Assembly (NCBI GenBank): GCA_003221985.1
Contig: QHUQ01000041.1
Span: forward strand, 1 to 8,775
DNA length: 8,775 nt
Direction: 5' to 3'
Source of the DNA: Gemmatimonadota bacterium
GTDB taxonomy: Bacteria; Gemmatimonadota; Gemmatimonadetes; Gemmatimonadales; GWC2-71-9
Below are positions 1 to 6,278 of this stretch, piece after piece; the first letter of the stretch is position 1, and each line of letters starts with the position of its first letter. The translations under genes were made by a program, and so were the position numbers. Below the pieces are notes generated by a model. It had not been told where the DNA came from and made no database searches. It saw nothing but the letters and a program-made list of their open reading frames with translations.

Positions 1-1541
1 TGCACAACGGCATCATCGAAAACGCCGGAGCCCTGCGCCAGGCGCTGACCAAGCGCGGCCACATGTTTCGCTCGCAGACCGATACCGAAGTGCTCTCCCA
101 TCTCATCGAAGAGTCACACACCAAAGGCGCGTCCCTCGTGGACGCGACCGCCGAAGCGCTACGCCAGGTCGAAGGCGCGTACGGCATCGCGGTGATCTCG
201 CGCCGCGAGCCCGACACGATCGTCGCCGCGCGCCGCGGATCGCCACTGCTGCTCGCCATCGGCAACAGCGAGAACTTCGTCGCATCGGATGCATCGGCGG
301 TGCTGGCGCATACCCGTTCGGTCGTGTACCTCGACGACGGCGAGATCGCCGAAGTGAAACCCACCGATTATCGCATCATGGATCTCGCGGCCGCGGAGAA
401 GGAGAAGGAGATCATCCAGGTCGAGTGGGACCTCGCCACGATCGAGCGCGGCGGCTACGCGCACTTCATGCTCAAGGAGATCATGGAGCAGCCGGAGAGC
501 GTGCGGAACACGCTGCGCGGCCGGCTGCTCGAGGAAGAGGGCACGGTGCGCTTCGGCGGCCTGAACATCAGCGACGAAGAGCTGCTCAAAGTGCAGCGCA
601 TCGTGATCACCGCATGCGGAACCTCGTGGCATGCGGGCCTGATCGGCGAATACATGATGGAGGAGCTGGCGCGGATTCCGACCGAAGTCGAGTACGCGTC
701 GGAGTTCCGCTACCGTAACCCCATCGTGGACGAACGCACGCTGGTCATCGGCATTTCGCAGTCGGGCGAGACGGCGGATACGCTGGCCGCGCTGCGGGAA
801 GCGAAGCGGCGGGGCGCGCGCACCCTCGGCCTGATCAACGTCGTGGGCAGCACGATCGCCCGCGAGGTGGACGGCGGCATCTATCTGCACGCCGGGCCGG
901 AGATCGGCGTGGCGAGCACCAAGGCGTTCTCGAGCCAGATCGCCGCGCTCGCGCTGCTGACGCTGAAGATGGGCCGGTTGCGCGCCCTCTCGATCCTGCA
1001 GGGGCGGGAGGTGGTGCGCGCGCTCGCGAAGCTGCCGGAGCTGGTGAGCCGGGTGCTCACGAAAGCGCCCCAGATCGAGGCGCTGGCGGACCGGCTGGTG
1101 CGCGCGCAGAACGTGCTGTACCTGGGCCGCGGTTACAATTTTCCGGTGGCGCTCGAAGGGGCCCTCAAGCTCAAGGAAATCTCCTACATTCACGCCGAAG
1201 GATATCCGGCGGCGGAGATGAAGCACGGCCCGATCGCCCTGATCGACGACCTGATGCCCGTCGTGTTCATCGCGCCCAAGGACGGCGTCCACCAGAAGGT
1301 CGTGAGCAACATCGAGGAAGTGAAAGCCCGCGGCGGTCGCGTGATTGCCATCGTGACCGAGGGCGACACGGCGCTCGACCAGCTGGCCGATTACCGCATC
1401 GAGATTCCCGAGACGCTGGATCTGCTCACGCCCGTGCTGAGCGTGGTGCCGCTGCAGTTGCTCGCGTACTACATCGCGGTTCGCAGAGGGTGCAACGTGG
1501 ATCAGCCGCGCAACTTGGCGAAGAGTGTTACGGTCGAGTAG
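1..1541 (+). CDS. glmS: Glutamine--fructose-6-phosphate aminotransferase (isomerizing), 5' partial
   Basis: GlmS converts fructose-6-phosphate and glutamine to glucosamine-6-phosphate, the first step towards UDP-GlcNAc for peptidoglycan and LPS. The reading frame is open from base 3, so the gene enters from the left and the ATG at 63 is internal. The first visible residues, HNGIIEN, are the glutaminase-domain motif carrying the Asn-Gly of the oxyanion hole (about residue 97 in E. coli GlmS). The nucleophilic Cys1 and the HTRWATHG motif lie outside the window. The two SIS sugar-isomerase domains are complete: CGTSWHAG and SQSGETADT mark the first; KEISYIHAEG, the EMKHGP histidine motif and the C-terminal DQPRNLAKSVTVE, with the Lys that binds the sugar, mark the second. 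The visible 512 residues match the corresponding E. coli length to within one residue, so nothing is broken. The dtd remnant starts 3 nt after the stop, suggesting one transcript. Identification is firm. Confidence 0.98.
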   Translation, partial: HNGIIENAGALRQALTKRGHMFRSQTDTEVLSHLIEESHTKGASLVDATAEALRQVEGAYGIAVISRREPDTIVAARRGSPLLLAIGNSENFVASDASAVLAHTRSVVYLDDGEIAEVKPTDYRIMDLAAAEKEKEIIQVEWDLATIERGGYAHFMLKEIMEQPESVRNTLRGRLLEEEGTVRFGGLNISDEELLKVQRIVITACGTSWHAGLIGEYMMEELARIPTEVEYASEFRYRNPIVDERTLVIGISQSGETADTLAALREAKRRGARTLGLINVVGSTIAREVDGGIYLHAGPEIGVASTKAFSSQIAALALLTLKMGRLRALSILQGREVVRALAKLPELVSRVLTKAPQIEALADRLVRAQNVLYLGRGYNFPVALEGALKLKEISYIHAEGYPAAEMKHGPIALIDDLMPVVFIAPKDGVHQKVVSNIEEVKARGGRVIAIVTEGDTALDQLADYRIEIPETLDLLTPVLSVVPLQLLAYYIAVRRGCNVDQPRNLAKSVTVE

Positions 1542-1544
1542 CCG

Positions 1545-1876
1545 TTGCGCGTAGTACTTCAGCGGGTCAGGCGCGCGGAGGTTCGGGTGGAAGGCCGGGT
1601 TACCGGAAAGATCGGGCCCGGCTTTCTCGTTCTTGCCGGTTTCGCACCGTCGGACAGCGACGCGTCGCTCGCGTGGATGGCCGACAAGATCCTCGGCCTG
1701 CGGGTGTTCGGAGATGACGCAGGGAAGATGAATCGTGACCTCGCTGAGGTGGGTGGCGGCGTCCTGGTGGTCTCGCAGTTCACGCTCTAATCCCGGTCGA
1801 GACGGGGGAATTCGGCGCGATGATGGACGTCGAACTGGTCAACGACGGGCCGGTGACGTTGCTGCTGGAGCGATAG
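1545..1876 (+). pseudogene. dtd: D-aminoacyl-tRNA deacylase, broken by an internal deletion and frameshift
   Basis: Intact Dtd is a small cytoplasmic dimer (about 145-150 residues) that removes D-amino acids, and glycine from tRNA-Ala, from mischarged tRNA. A TTG start at 1545, just after glmS, gives 81 residues that follow the family without gaps (MRVVLQRV, the VTGKIGPGFLVL segment, GKMN) and end at the catalytic-site motif SQFTL, residues 77-81, the same numbering as E. coli. A TAA at 1788-1790 follows at once. In another frame, 1790-1873 encodes the family C-terminus: [19 protein letters not shown] and then VTLLLER, with the Gly-Pro motif of the chiral pocket, ending at TAG 1874-1876. By comparison with E. 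coli Dtd about 36 central residues are missing, and the reading frame changes at the join. As read, the gene cannot make a functional Dtd. No clear Shine-Dalgarno precedes the TTG, so translation probably depended on coupling to glmS. A genuine deletion and an assembly error both remain possible. Confidence 0.9.
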
Positions 1877-1891
1877 CCGGGGGGGGCGCTC

Positions 1892-1920
1892 TTGCCGAAC
1901 GGCAGCCTCCGCGGTACTTC
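1892..1920 (+). promoter_or_regulatory. Weak candidate promoter for the lipoprotein gene
   Basis: TTGCCG (1892-1897) and TACTTC (1915-1920) are spaced 17 bp apart and could act as -35 and -10 boxes. They would start transcription about 20-25 nt before the ATG at 1950, leaving a leader just long enough for the strong ribosome site. The -35 match is fair and the -10 match poor. The gene could equally be transcribed from upstream of glmS. Confidence 0.22.
1893..1904. repeat. Short inverted repeat in the dtd-lipoprotein gap
   Basis: TGCCG and CGGCA are perfect 5-bp arms around AA. The element overlaps the candidate -35 box, so it could be an operator. No T-run follows, so it is not an intrinsic terminator. 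In GC-rich DNA an inverted repeat this short can arise by chance. An 8-base G run lies just upstream at 1879-1886. Confidence 0.3.
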
Positions 1921-1936
1921 AAGGGCGTCAGCTAGC

Positions 1937-1944
1937 AGAGGAGG
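1937..1944 (+). promoter_or_regulatory. Strong Shine-Dalgarno for the lipoprotein gene
   Basis: AGAGGAGG sits 5 nt before the ATG at 1950. It is by far the best ribosome binding site in the window and fixes the start of the downstream gene. The starts of dtd, trpE and the barrel gene have nothing comparable. Confidence 0.85.
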
Positions 1945-1949
1945 ATGTT

Positions 1950-2666
1950 ATGGCAATCCGATTGACCCTACTCCCTCCCGCAATGGTCGCACTGCCGTTC
2001 CTGGTCAGTGCCTGCGTCAATGAACCGACCGCCGCCGGGACGGGATCTCGCCTTTCCGCGGCGAGGCTCCTCGCAGTGGATCCCGTGTCGCTGAAGCTGG
2101 ACCCGACCGCCGGGAACTTTCCACCGCCCGACTTCCTCAGGCAGAGGGGCAACGGGCCGTACTCGCAGGCGCAGTGGACGAACAAGGTGGCGCTGGAAGG
2201 CAAGTTCTCGGTGCTGCTCGCGAAGACGGTCGACTTTGCGTCCTGTTACACGGAAACCCCGCAGAACGGGTGCATGGCGTTCGCGGCGGTGATCGTGACC
2301 GGGGTCGAAGGGATGATGATCAAAGATCTCGGCGACATCGGCTTCTCGGTGAGCGGGAGCTGCGGCGCCGGCTCGCCGCGGTTCAACCTGTACTACGACA
2401 CCGACGGCGACGGCCAGGCCGACGGGGTCGCTTTCTACGGCTGCGCGGCGAACGTGAGCGGGATGCCTGCGACGGGTTGGACGAGCATGTCGATGAGTGC
2501 GGTGGCTCCGGACTTCTGCTACACGTTCCCGTCCGACCCCTGCACGCTGCTGACGCCGGGCTCGACCGTGGTCGAGCTGTCCGTCCTCGTGGACGAGCTG
2601 GGCGTGTGGCACATCGATCGCGTACAGGCCGCTGGCAGCACCACGGGTGAGCCCAACGGCACCTGA
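1950..2666 (+). CDS. Putative secreted lipoprotein, function unknown
   Basis: I do not recognise the 238-residue product as a named family. The N-terminus (MAIRLTLLPPAMVALPFLVSAC) has a basic start, a hydrophobic core and a lipobox V-S-A-C with Cys22, so the protein should be exported and lipid-anchored. The mature part has six cysteines in three close groups (C99/C108, C138/C165, C190/C198), suggesting disulfides in an oxidising compartment. Residues 150-159 read DTDGDGQADG, a D-x-D-x-D-G calcium-loop pattern like that in thrombospondin type 3 or dockerin repeats, but only one copy is present. The C-terminus is Gly/Ser/Thr rich, with no membrane helix or anchor. The start is set by the AGAGGAGG ribosome site; an in-frame ATG at 1983 would lose most of the signal peptide. 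The gene lies between the damaged dtd and maf genes and is itself fully open. An extracytoplasmic binding or surface role is inference only. Confidence 0.8.
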   Translation: MAIRLTLLPPAMVALPFLVSACVNEPTAAGTGSRLSAARLLAVDPVSLKLDPTAGNFPPPDFLRQRGNGPYSQAQWTNKVALEGKFSVLLAKTVDFASCYTETPQNGCMAFAAVIVTGVEGMMIKDLGDIGFSVSGSCGAGSPRFNLYYDTDGDGQADGVAFYGCAANVSGMPATGWTSMSMSAVAPDFCYTFPSDPCTLLTPGSTVVELSVLVDELGVWHIDRVQAAGSTTGEPNGT

Positions 2667-2690
2667 CCGAGGTCTCGGGAGCGGGGGACG

Positions 2691-3119
2691 GTGGGGATCG
2701 TGAACGACCGTCCCATCGTCCTCGCCTCGGGCTCTCCCCGCCGCCGGCAGCTCCTCGAGATGCTCCGCATCCCGTTCCGCGTCATCGCTCCCGACGTGGA
2801 CGAGCATGTCCTGCCCGGCGAAAGGCCGGACGCGTACGTTACCAGATTGTCGCGGGCCAAAGCGCAGGCGGTGCTGCCGCTCGCGCCTGGTGACGTCGTC
2901 CTTGCGGCCGACACGACCGTCGTGTTGGCCGGCAGGATTTTCGAGAAGCCGACGTCCCCGGCACATGCCCTGGAGATGCTGGAGCAGCTCCAGGGCAAGA
3001 CCCACGAGGTGCTCACCGCGGTTGCCGTGGCGGAGAATGGCAGGCTGGAGCAGGCGCTCGACGTCTCGCGCGTGACGTTCCGGCCCAAGTTCGGGAGACC
3101 TTACCGCTTCACGCGATAG
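2691..3119 (+). CDS. maf: Maf-family nucleotide pyrophosphatase, 3'-truncated (probable pseudogene)
   Basis: Maf proteins hydrolyse dTTP/UTP and modified nucleotides to monophosphates, keeping the nucleotide pool clean; older annotation calls them septum formation inhibitors. Residues 9-19 carry the hallmark IVLASGSPRRR. Also visible are the SRAKA lysine (K57), the catalytic LAADTTVV aspartate (D74) and the EKP lysine (K86), followed by GKTHEVLTAVAV. The Arg in SPRR, where YceF-type proteins have Trp, favours the YhdE (dTTP/UTP) subfamily. Homology stops after VTFRP (residue 132, about base 3086); ten unrelated residues (KFGRPYRFTR) lead to TAG at 3117-3119. The usual length is about 190, so the C-terminal part with the KAGAYGIQG and YSNVVGLP-type motifs is missing and activity is doubtful. 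The last 19 nt overlap the 3' end of the convergent cyclase gene. GTG 2691 has GGGAGC about 8 nt upstream; GTG 2700 is an alternative. The gap to the lipoprotein stop is 24 nt. Confidence 0.85.
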   Translation: MGIVNDRPIVLASGSPRRRQLLEMLRIPFRVIAPDVDEHVLPGERPDAYVTRLSRAKAQAVLPLAPGDVVLAADTTVVLAGRIFEKPTSPAHALEMLEQLQGKTHEVLTAVAVAENGRLEQALDVSRVTFRPKFGRPYRFTR

Positions 3120-4762
3120 ACGGGCACCTTCTTCGTCTTTCCTTTGACCTGAATCGGCTCCAGCGCCTCGACGCCCGGCTTCTTCTTCAGCTGCTGGTAG
3201 AACGGCTCGGAAATCAGGATTTCGTTTGGCCCCGCCTTGCCGCAGAGGCGGTAGGCGGTGTTCACGGCGTCGCCGATCACCGTGTATTCGAGGCGCCGAT
3301 CGGATCCGATGTTGCCGGCGAACACCTCCCCGAAGTTGATGGCGATGCCGATCTGCACTTCGGTGCGGCCTTCCTGTTTCCATTTGCTGTTGAGCTTCTC
3401 CAACTCCTTCAGCTGCGCGATGGCACACTGCACGGCGCGGTCGGCGTCATCTTCATGGACGATGGGCGCGCCCCACAGCGCCATGATCGCGTCCCCCATG
3501 AACTTGTCGAGCGTCCCGCCGTACTCGAAGACCTTGTCCACCATTTCCGTGAAGTACTCAGTGAGCAGCCGCGCGATGTCGTCCGGGCTCATGGTCTCGG
3601 ACATCGGCGTAAACCCGCGGATGTCGGAGAAGAACACCACGACGGGGCGCTTCTCACTTGGCAAGCGCCCGGCGTCCTGCTGCTGCGCGATCACCTGGGC
3701 GATATTGGGCGAGAAGTACCGCTCGAAGTTCGAGCGGACGAGCGCTTCGCGCCGAATCCGCTCCGATAGCTGCGAGTTCTCAATTGCGACGGCCGTCAAC
3801 CCGCCGAACGCAATCAGGAACTCGAGATCCTCGTCCGCGAACGAGTGCGTCGCCGTGAGATTGTCGACGTAGAGGATGCCGAGGACTTTCGAATCCGAGC
3901 CCATGAGGGGCGTGCACATGGCGCTGCGCACGCTCTGGATCAGAATCGACTTGCCCTTGAACCGCTCGTCGGCGGCGGCGTTGTCCGACAGAATCGCCAC
4001 CCGCTCCTCGACCGCCTTACGCGCGATCGATTGCGGCACGTGCTTCGCGGCGCTCGCGTCGCCCGTCCGGCTCTTGGAGATGCGGGGAATCAGCTCGTTG
4101 GATTTGCCGTCGAGCAGCAAAATCGACACGCGGTCCACGTTCATGATCTGGAACGTGAAGTCCACCACTTTGTCGAGCAGGCGGTCCAGCTCCTGCTGCT
4201 TCGACAGCTCCTTGGAGACCTCGAGCAGCAGCGACAGCTTCTTCTCGCGCCGCTCTTCCTGATTGTCGGCTCGGACCTTGAGATGCGAGGCGCCCCCCGG
4301 CTGCGGCTGATCCATGACGATGGCCGGCACGCCGCCGGAAACGCTCACGGGCAGCTGCCGGACGATCGTTCCCCCGACGCCGCCGCCCGCACCTTTGGCG
4401 CTAGTCGGCTTGGGGCTCGTGAAATCCGGCGGCGCGACGACCTGCGGGCGCGGGACCGGCGCCGTCACCTCTTTGACGCGGAACGCGACCTTCCCGAAGG
4501 TCACGACGTCGTTGGCCCCCGCCTCCGCCTCGGTGATCTTCGCCCCGTTCAGGAACGTGCCGTTCGAGGAGCCGAGGTCGGTGACGCGCACGCCGTTTTC
4601 GGTGAGGACGATTTCGGCGTGACGGCGCGAGATGGTCGGATCGTAGATCGGCACGTCGCTGGTGACCGCCCGACCCACCACGAGTTTGCGCCCGAGCTGG
4701 AGATCGATCGACTGCTCGCCGGAGGTGCTCATCAGCTTGAACACAGGCCCGAAGCTAATCAC
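3101..4762 (-). CDS. FHA-GAF-class III adenylate cyclase (predicted)
   Basis: This is a soluble signalling protein of 553 residues when started at GTG 4762. An FHA phosphothreonine-binding domain occupies about residues 10-100, with GR at 30-31, SRRH at 45-48 and DLGSSNGT at 62-69. A Pro/Gly/Ala-rich linker follows to about 165, then a charged helix, then a GAF domain at about 178-331. The C-terminal class III cyclase domain is at about 365-553. It keeps both metal aspartates (D380 in FFSDIRGFT, D424 in KFMGD) and the transition-state Asn501 and Arg505 (NTAYR). The base-recognition pair is Lys420 and Thr494, indicating ATP rather than GTP, and Thr is the class IIIb signature. No membrane helix is seen. 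GTG 4762 overlaps the trpE stop by 8 nt and keeps a natural lead into the FHA fold; ATG 4732 is an alternative start. The frame is open to 4861, but the extra Arg-rich residues only mirror trpE coding sequence. cAMP production is inferred from these residues. Confidence 0.92.
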   Translation of the reverse strand: MISFGPVFKLMSTSGEQSIDLQLGRKLVVGRAVTSDVPIYDPTISRRHAEIVLTENGVRVTDLGSSNGTFLNGAKITEAEAGANDVVTFGKVAFRVKEVTAPVPRPQVVAPPDFTSPKPTSAKGAGGGVGGTIVRQLPVSVSGGVPAIVMDQPQPGGASHLKVRADNQEERREKKLSLLLEVSKELSKQQELDRLLDKVVDFTFQIMNVDRVSILLLDGKSNELIPRISKSRTGDASAAKHVPQSIARKAVEERVAILSDNAAADERFKGKSILIQSVRSAMCTPLMGSDSKVLGILYVDNLTATHSFADEDLEFLIAFGGLTAVAIENSQLSERIRREALVRSNFERYFSPNIAQVIAQQQDAGRLPSEKRPVVVFFSDIRGFTPMSETMSPDDIARLLTEYFTEMVDKVFEYGGTLDKFMGDAIMALWGAPIVHEDDADRAVQCAIAQLKELEKLNSKWKQEGRTEVQIGIAINFGEVFAGNIGSDRRLEYTVIGDAVNTAYRLCGKAGPNEILISEPFYQQLKKKPGVEALEPIQVKGKTKKVPVYRVKR

Positions 4763-6263
4763 CAGCTTTCGCGAGCGCGAGCGCGCGCAGCACCGCCTGC
4801 GCCTTGGCCTCGGTCTCCGCGAATTCCCGCGCCGGCTCGGAGTCGGCGACGATGCCCGCACCCGCCTGCGCGATCACGCGGTCCTTGAGCACGAGCGCGG
4901 CGCGAATGGCGATGCAGGTATCCATGGTCGCCGCGCCCCAGCCCACATAGCCCACCGCGCCGGCATACGGCCCGCGCCGCTCCGGCTCCAGCTCGTCGAT
5001 GATCTCCATCGCCCGGACCTTGGGTGCGCCGCTCACGGTCCCCGCCGGAAAGCAGGCGCGAAACACATCGAGGGCATCGTACCCCGGGCTGAGCTCGCCG
5101 CGCACCTCGCTGACGAGGTGCTGGACATGGGAGTAACGCTCGATCTGCAGCGATTCCGTCACCCGCACCGTTCCATACCGCGCCACGCGACCGATGTCAT
5201 TGCGGCCGAGATCGACGAGCATGCGGTGTTCGGCCAGCTCCTTCGCGTCGGCGCGCAACGACGTCGCGAGCTCCTCGTCCTCCTCGGGCGTGGCGCCGCG
5301 CGGCCGCGTGCCGGCGATCGGCCGCACCGTGACCTCCTCACCTTCGACGCGAACCAGCACCTCCGGTGAGCTCCCCACGAACGTGACGTCGTCGAGGGCG
5401 AGATAGAAGAGGTACGGCGCGGGATTCAGCGCACGCAGGTAGCGATACAGACGCAGCGGATCGACGGCGCCGGGCACGACCTGGCGGCGCGACAACACGG
5501 CCTGGAACACGTCGCCCGCGGCGATGTAGTCGCGGATCTTCGCGACGTCGCGCTCGAACGCCGCGCGGGGGTATGTCGATTCGGTCCGCAGCGCTCGGTC
5601 GGCGCCGTCGAGCGTGAGCGGCGCGAGCTGGTGCGTTGCGCCGAGCCGGCCGATCAACGTGTCGAGCCGCTCCTGCGCCGATTCGTACAGGCGCAGGCGC
5701 TGCGCCGGCGTGGCACCGGCCGGCACCTCGACGTTCGCCACCACGATCGCCCGCCCGAAAACGTTGTCGAGGATCACGAGCGAGTCGGCGATCATGACGA
5801 TTGCATCGGGCACGCCGAGCGTGTCGGGCGGCGCGTTGGGAAGGCGCTCGATGGTGCGCACGACATCGTAGCCGAGATATCCCACGGCGCCCCCGGCGAA
5901 CCGGGGCAATCCCGGGACCGCGACGCTGGGCAACGCGCGCATGCGGTCGGCGAGATGCGCGATCGGCTCCTGTGTTTCGCCCGCGGGTGCCCACCCGGTG
6001 GCCGGTGTCCAGCGGTCGATCCGCGTGCCGCGATAGCGCCACGCTTCCCGCGGCTCGGTGCCGAGAAACGTGTAGCGCGCCCAGCGCTCGCCACCGACGA
6101 GTGATTCGAGCAGAAACGCGAACGGCGGCCGCGCGATCTTCGCGAAGGCCGCGACCGGCGTGTCGGCATCGGTGATGACCTCGCGAATCACCGGCACGAT
6201 TCCCCCCCCCCCCGCGCCGCTGTGTTTGGCGCGCTCGAGGAATGCGTCGCGTGGATCGATCAT
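4755..6263 (-). CDS. trpE: Anthranilate synthase component I
   Basis: TrpE turns chorismate plus ammonia (from TrpG-hydrolysed glutamine) into anthranilate, the committed step of tryptophan synthesis. The 502-residue length is normal. The N-terminal LLES at 51-54, within LLESLVGGERWARYTFLG, is the tryptophan feedback-binding motif. PIAGT at 315-319 has Ala where PabB aminodeoxychorismate synthases have Lys, favouring TrpE. AEHRMLVDLGRND (His346) is the catalytic region; GTVSGAPK from about 407 and the C-terminal AGAGIVADSEP complete the chorismate-binding fold. Nothing is broken. Residues 17-21 (AGGGG) come from a run of twelve G and look inserted relative to the usual short N-terminus. There is no Shine-Dalgarno before ATG 6263. 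In-frame GTG codons just after the tract could serve as alternative starts. No trpG or other trp gene is beside it; the next gene is the cyclase, which overlaps its stop. No Trp-codon leader peptide or attenuator is visible. Confidence 0.96.
   Translation of the reverse strand: MIDPRDAFLERAKHSGAGGGGIVPVIREVITDADTPVAAFAKIARPPFAFLLESLVGGERWARYTFLGTEPREAWRYRGTRIDRWTPATGWAPAGETQEPIAHLADRMRALPSVAVPGLPRFAGGAVGYLGYDVVRTIERLPNAPPDTLGVPDAIVMIADSLVILDNVFGRAIVVANVEVPAGATPAQRLRLYESAQERLDTLIGRLGATHQLAPLTLDGADRALRTESTYPRAAFERDVAKIRDYIAAGDVFQAVLSRRQVVPGAVDPLRLYRYLRALNPAPYLFYLALDDVTFVGSSPEVLVRVEGEEVTVRPIAGTRPRGATPEEDEELATSLRADAKELAEHRMLVDLGRNDIGRVARYGTVRVTESLQIERYSHVQHLVSEVRGELSPGYDALDVFRACFPAGTVSGAPKVRAMEIIDELEPERRGPYAGAVGYVGWGAATMDTCIAIRAALVLKDRVIAQAGAGIVADSEPAREFAETEAKAQAVLRALALAKAGD
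6202..6213. repeat. Twelve-base C/G homopolymer inside the trpE 5' coding region
   Basis: Twelve consecutive C on the plus strand read as twelve G in the trpE sense strand, covering codons 17-21. It is the longest homopolymer in the window. G/C tracts of this length slip readily during replication and are a known basis of phase variation in other bacteria. They are also a classic place for sequencing length errors. At the length given, the trpE frame is open on both sides. Confidence 0.95.
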
Positions 6264-6269
6264 CTAGAT
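6254..6269. promoter_or_regulatory. Two adjacent 8-bp palindromes between divergent starts
   Basis: GATCGATC (6254-6261) and ATCTAGAT (6262-6269) are each perfectly self-complementary and directly adjacent. They cover the trpE start codon (6261-6263) and most of the 15-bp gap to the barrel gene. The stretch is AT-rich compared with its surroundings. It could be an operator or a melting region for divergent promoters; chance is not excluded. Confidence 0.35.
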
Positions 6270-6270
6270 T
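6265..6270 (+). promoter_or_regulatory. Candidate -10 element for leaderless transcription of the barrel gene
   Basis: TAGATT fits the TAnnnT pattern and ends 8 nt before the ATG at 6279, so transcription would begin at or within a couple of bases of the start codon. The absence of any Shine-Dalgarno before that ATG agrees with a leaderless message. No convincing -35 box is found about 17 bp upstream, so this is tentative. Confidence 0.28.
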
Positions 6271-6278
6271 TCGCGCCC

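Noticed and set aside
159..1292. Long open frame on the minus strand inside glmS (377 codons)
   Set aside because: It is antisense to strongly conserved glmS, is Arg/His rich and has no recognisable domain; a typical GC-rich shadow frame.
1788..1800. Programmed frameshift joining the two dtd parts
   Set aside because: A frameshift cannot restore the roughly 36 missing central residues, and no slippery heptamer or stimulating structure is seen.
1893..1904. Intrinsic terminator after dtd
   Set aside because: Only a 5-bp stem with a 2-base loop and no T-run downstream.
1735..1935. Separate small gene of 66 codons in the frame of the dtd C-terminus
   Set aside because: This open frame does not use the dtd C-terminal frame and shows no family features; the region is explained as the broken dtd and the gap after it.
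1968..3428. Minus-strand open frame of 486 codons across the lipoprotein gene, maf and the cyclase end
   Set aside because: Low-complexity Arg/Gly composition and no motifs, while the opposite strand has clear families and a strong ribosome site.
4763..4861. N-terminal extension of the cyclase to 4861
   Set aside because: The extra residues are Arg-rich, come from the trpE coding region in another frame and precede the natural start of the FHA fold.
3845..4888. Plus-strand open frame of 347 codons opposite the cyclase
   Set aside because: Mirror of FHA/GAF/cyclase coding sequence; no domain or start signal of its own.
6222..6278. Upstream ATG at 6222 as start of the barrel protein
   Set aside because: It would place 19 residues, read from antisense trpE, ahead of a normal signal peptide that starts exactly at ATG 6279.
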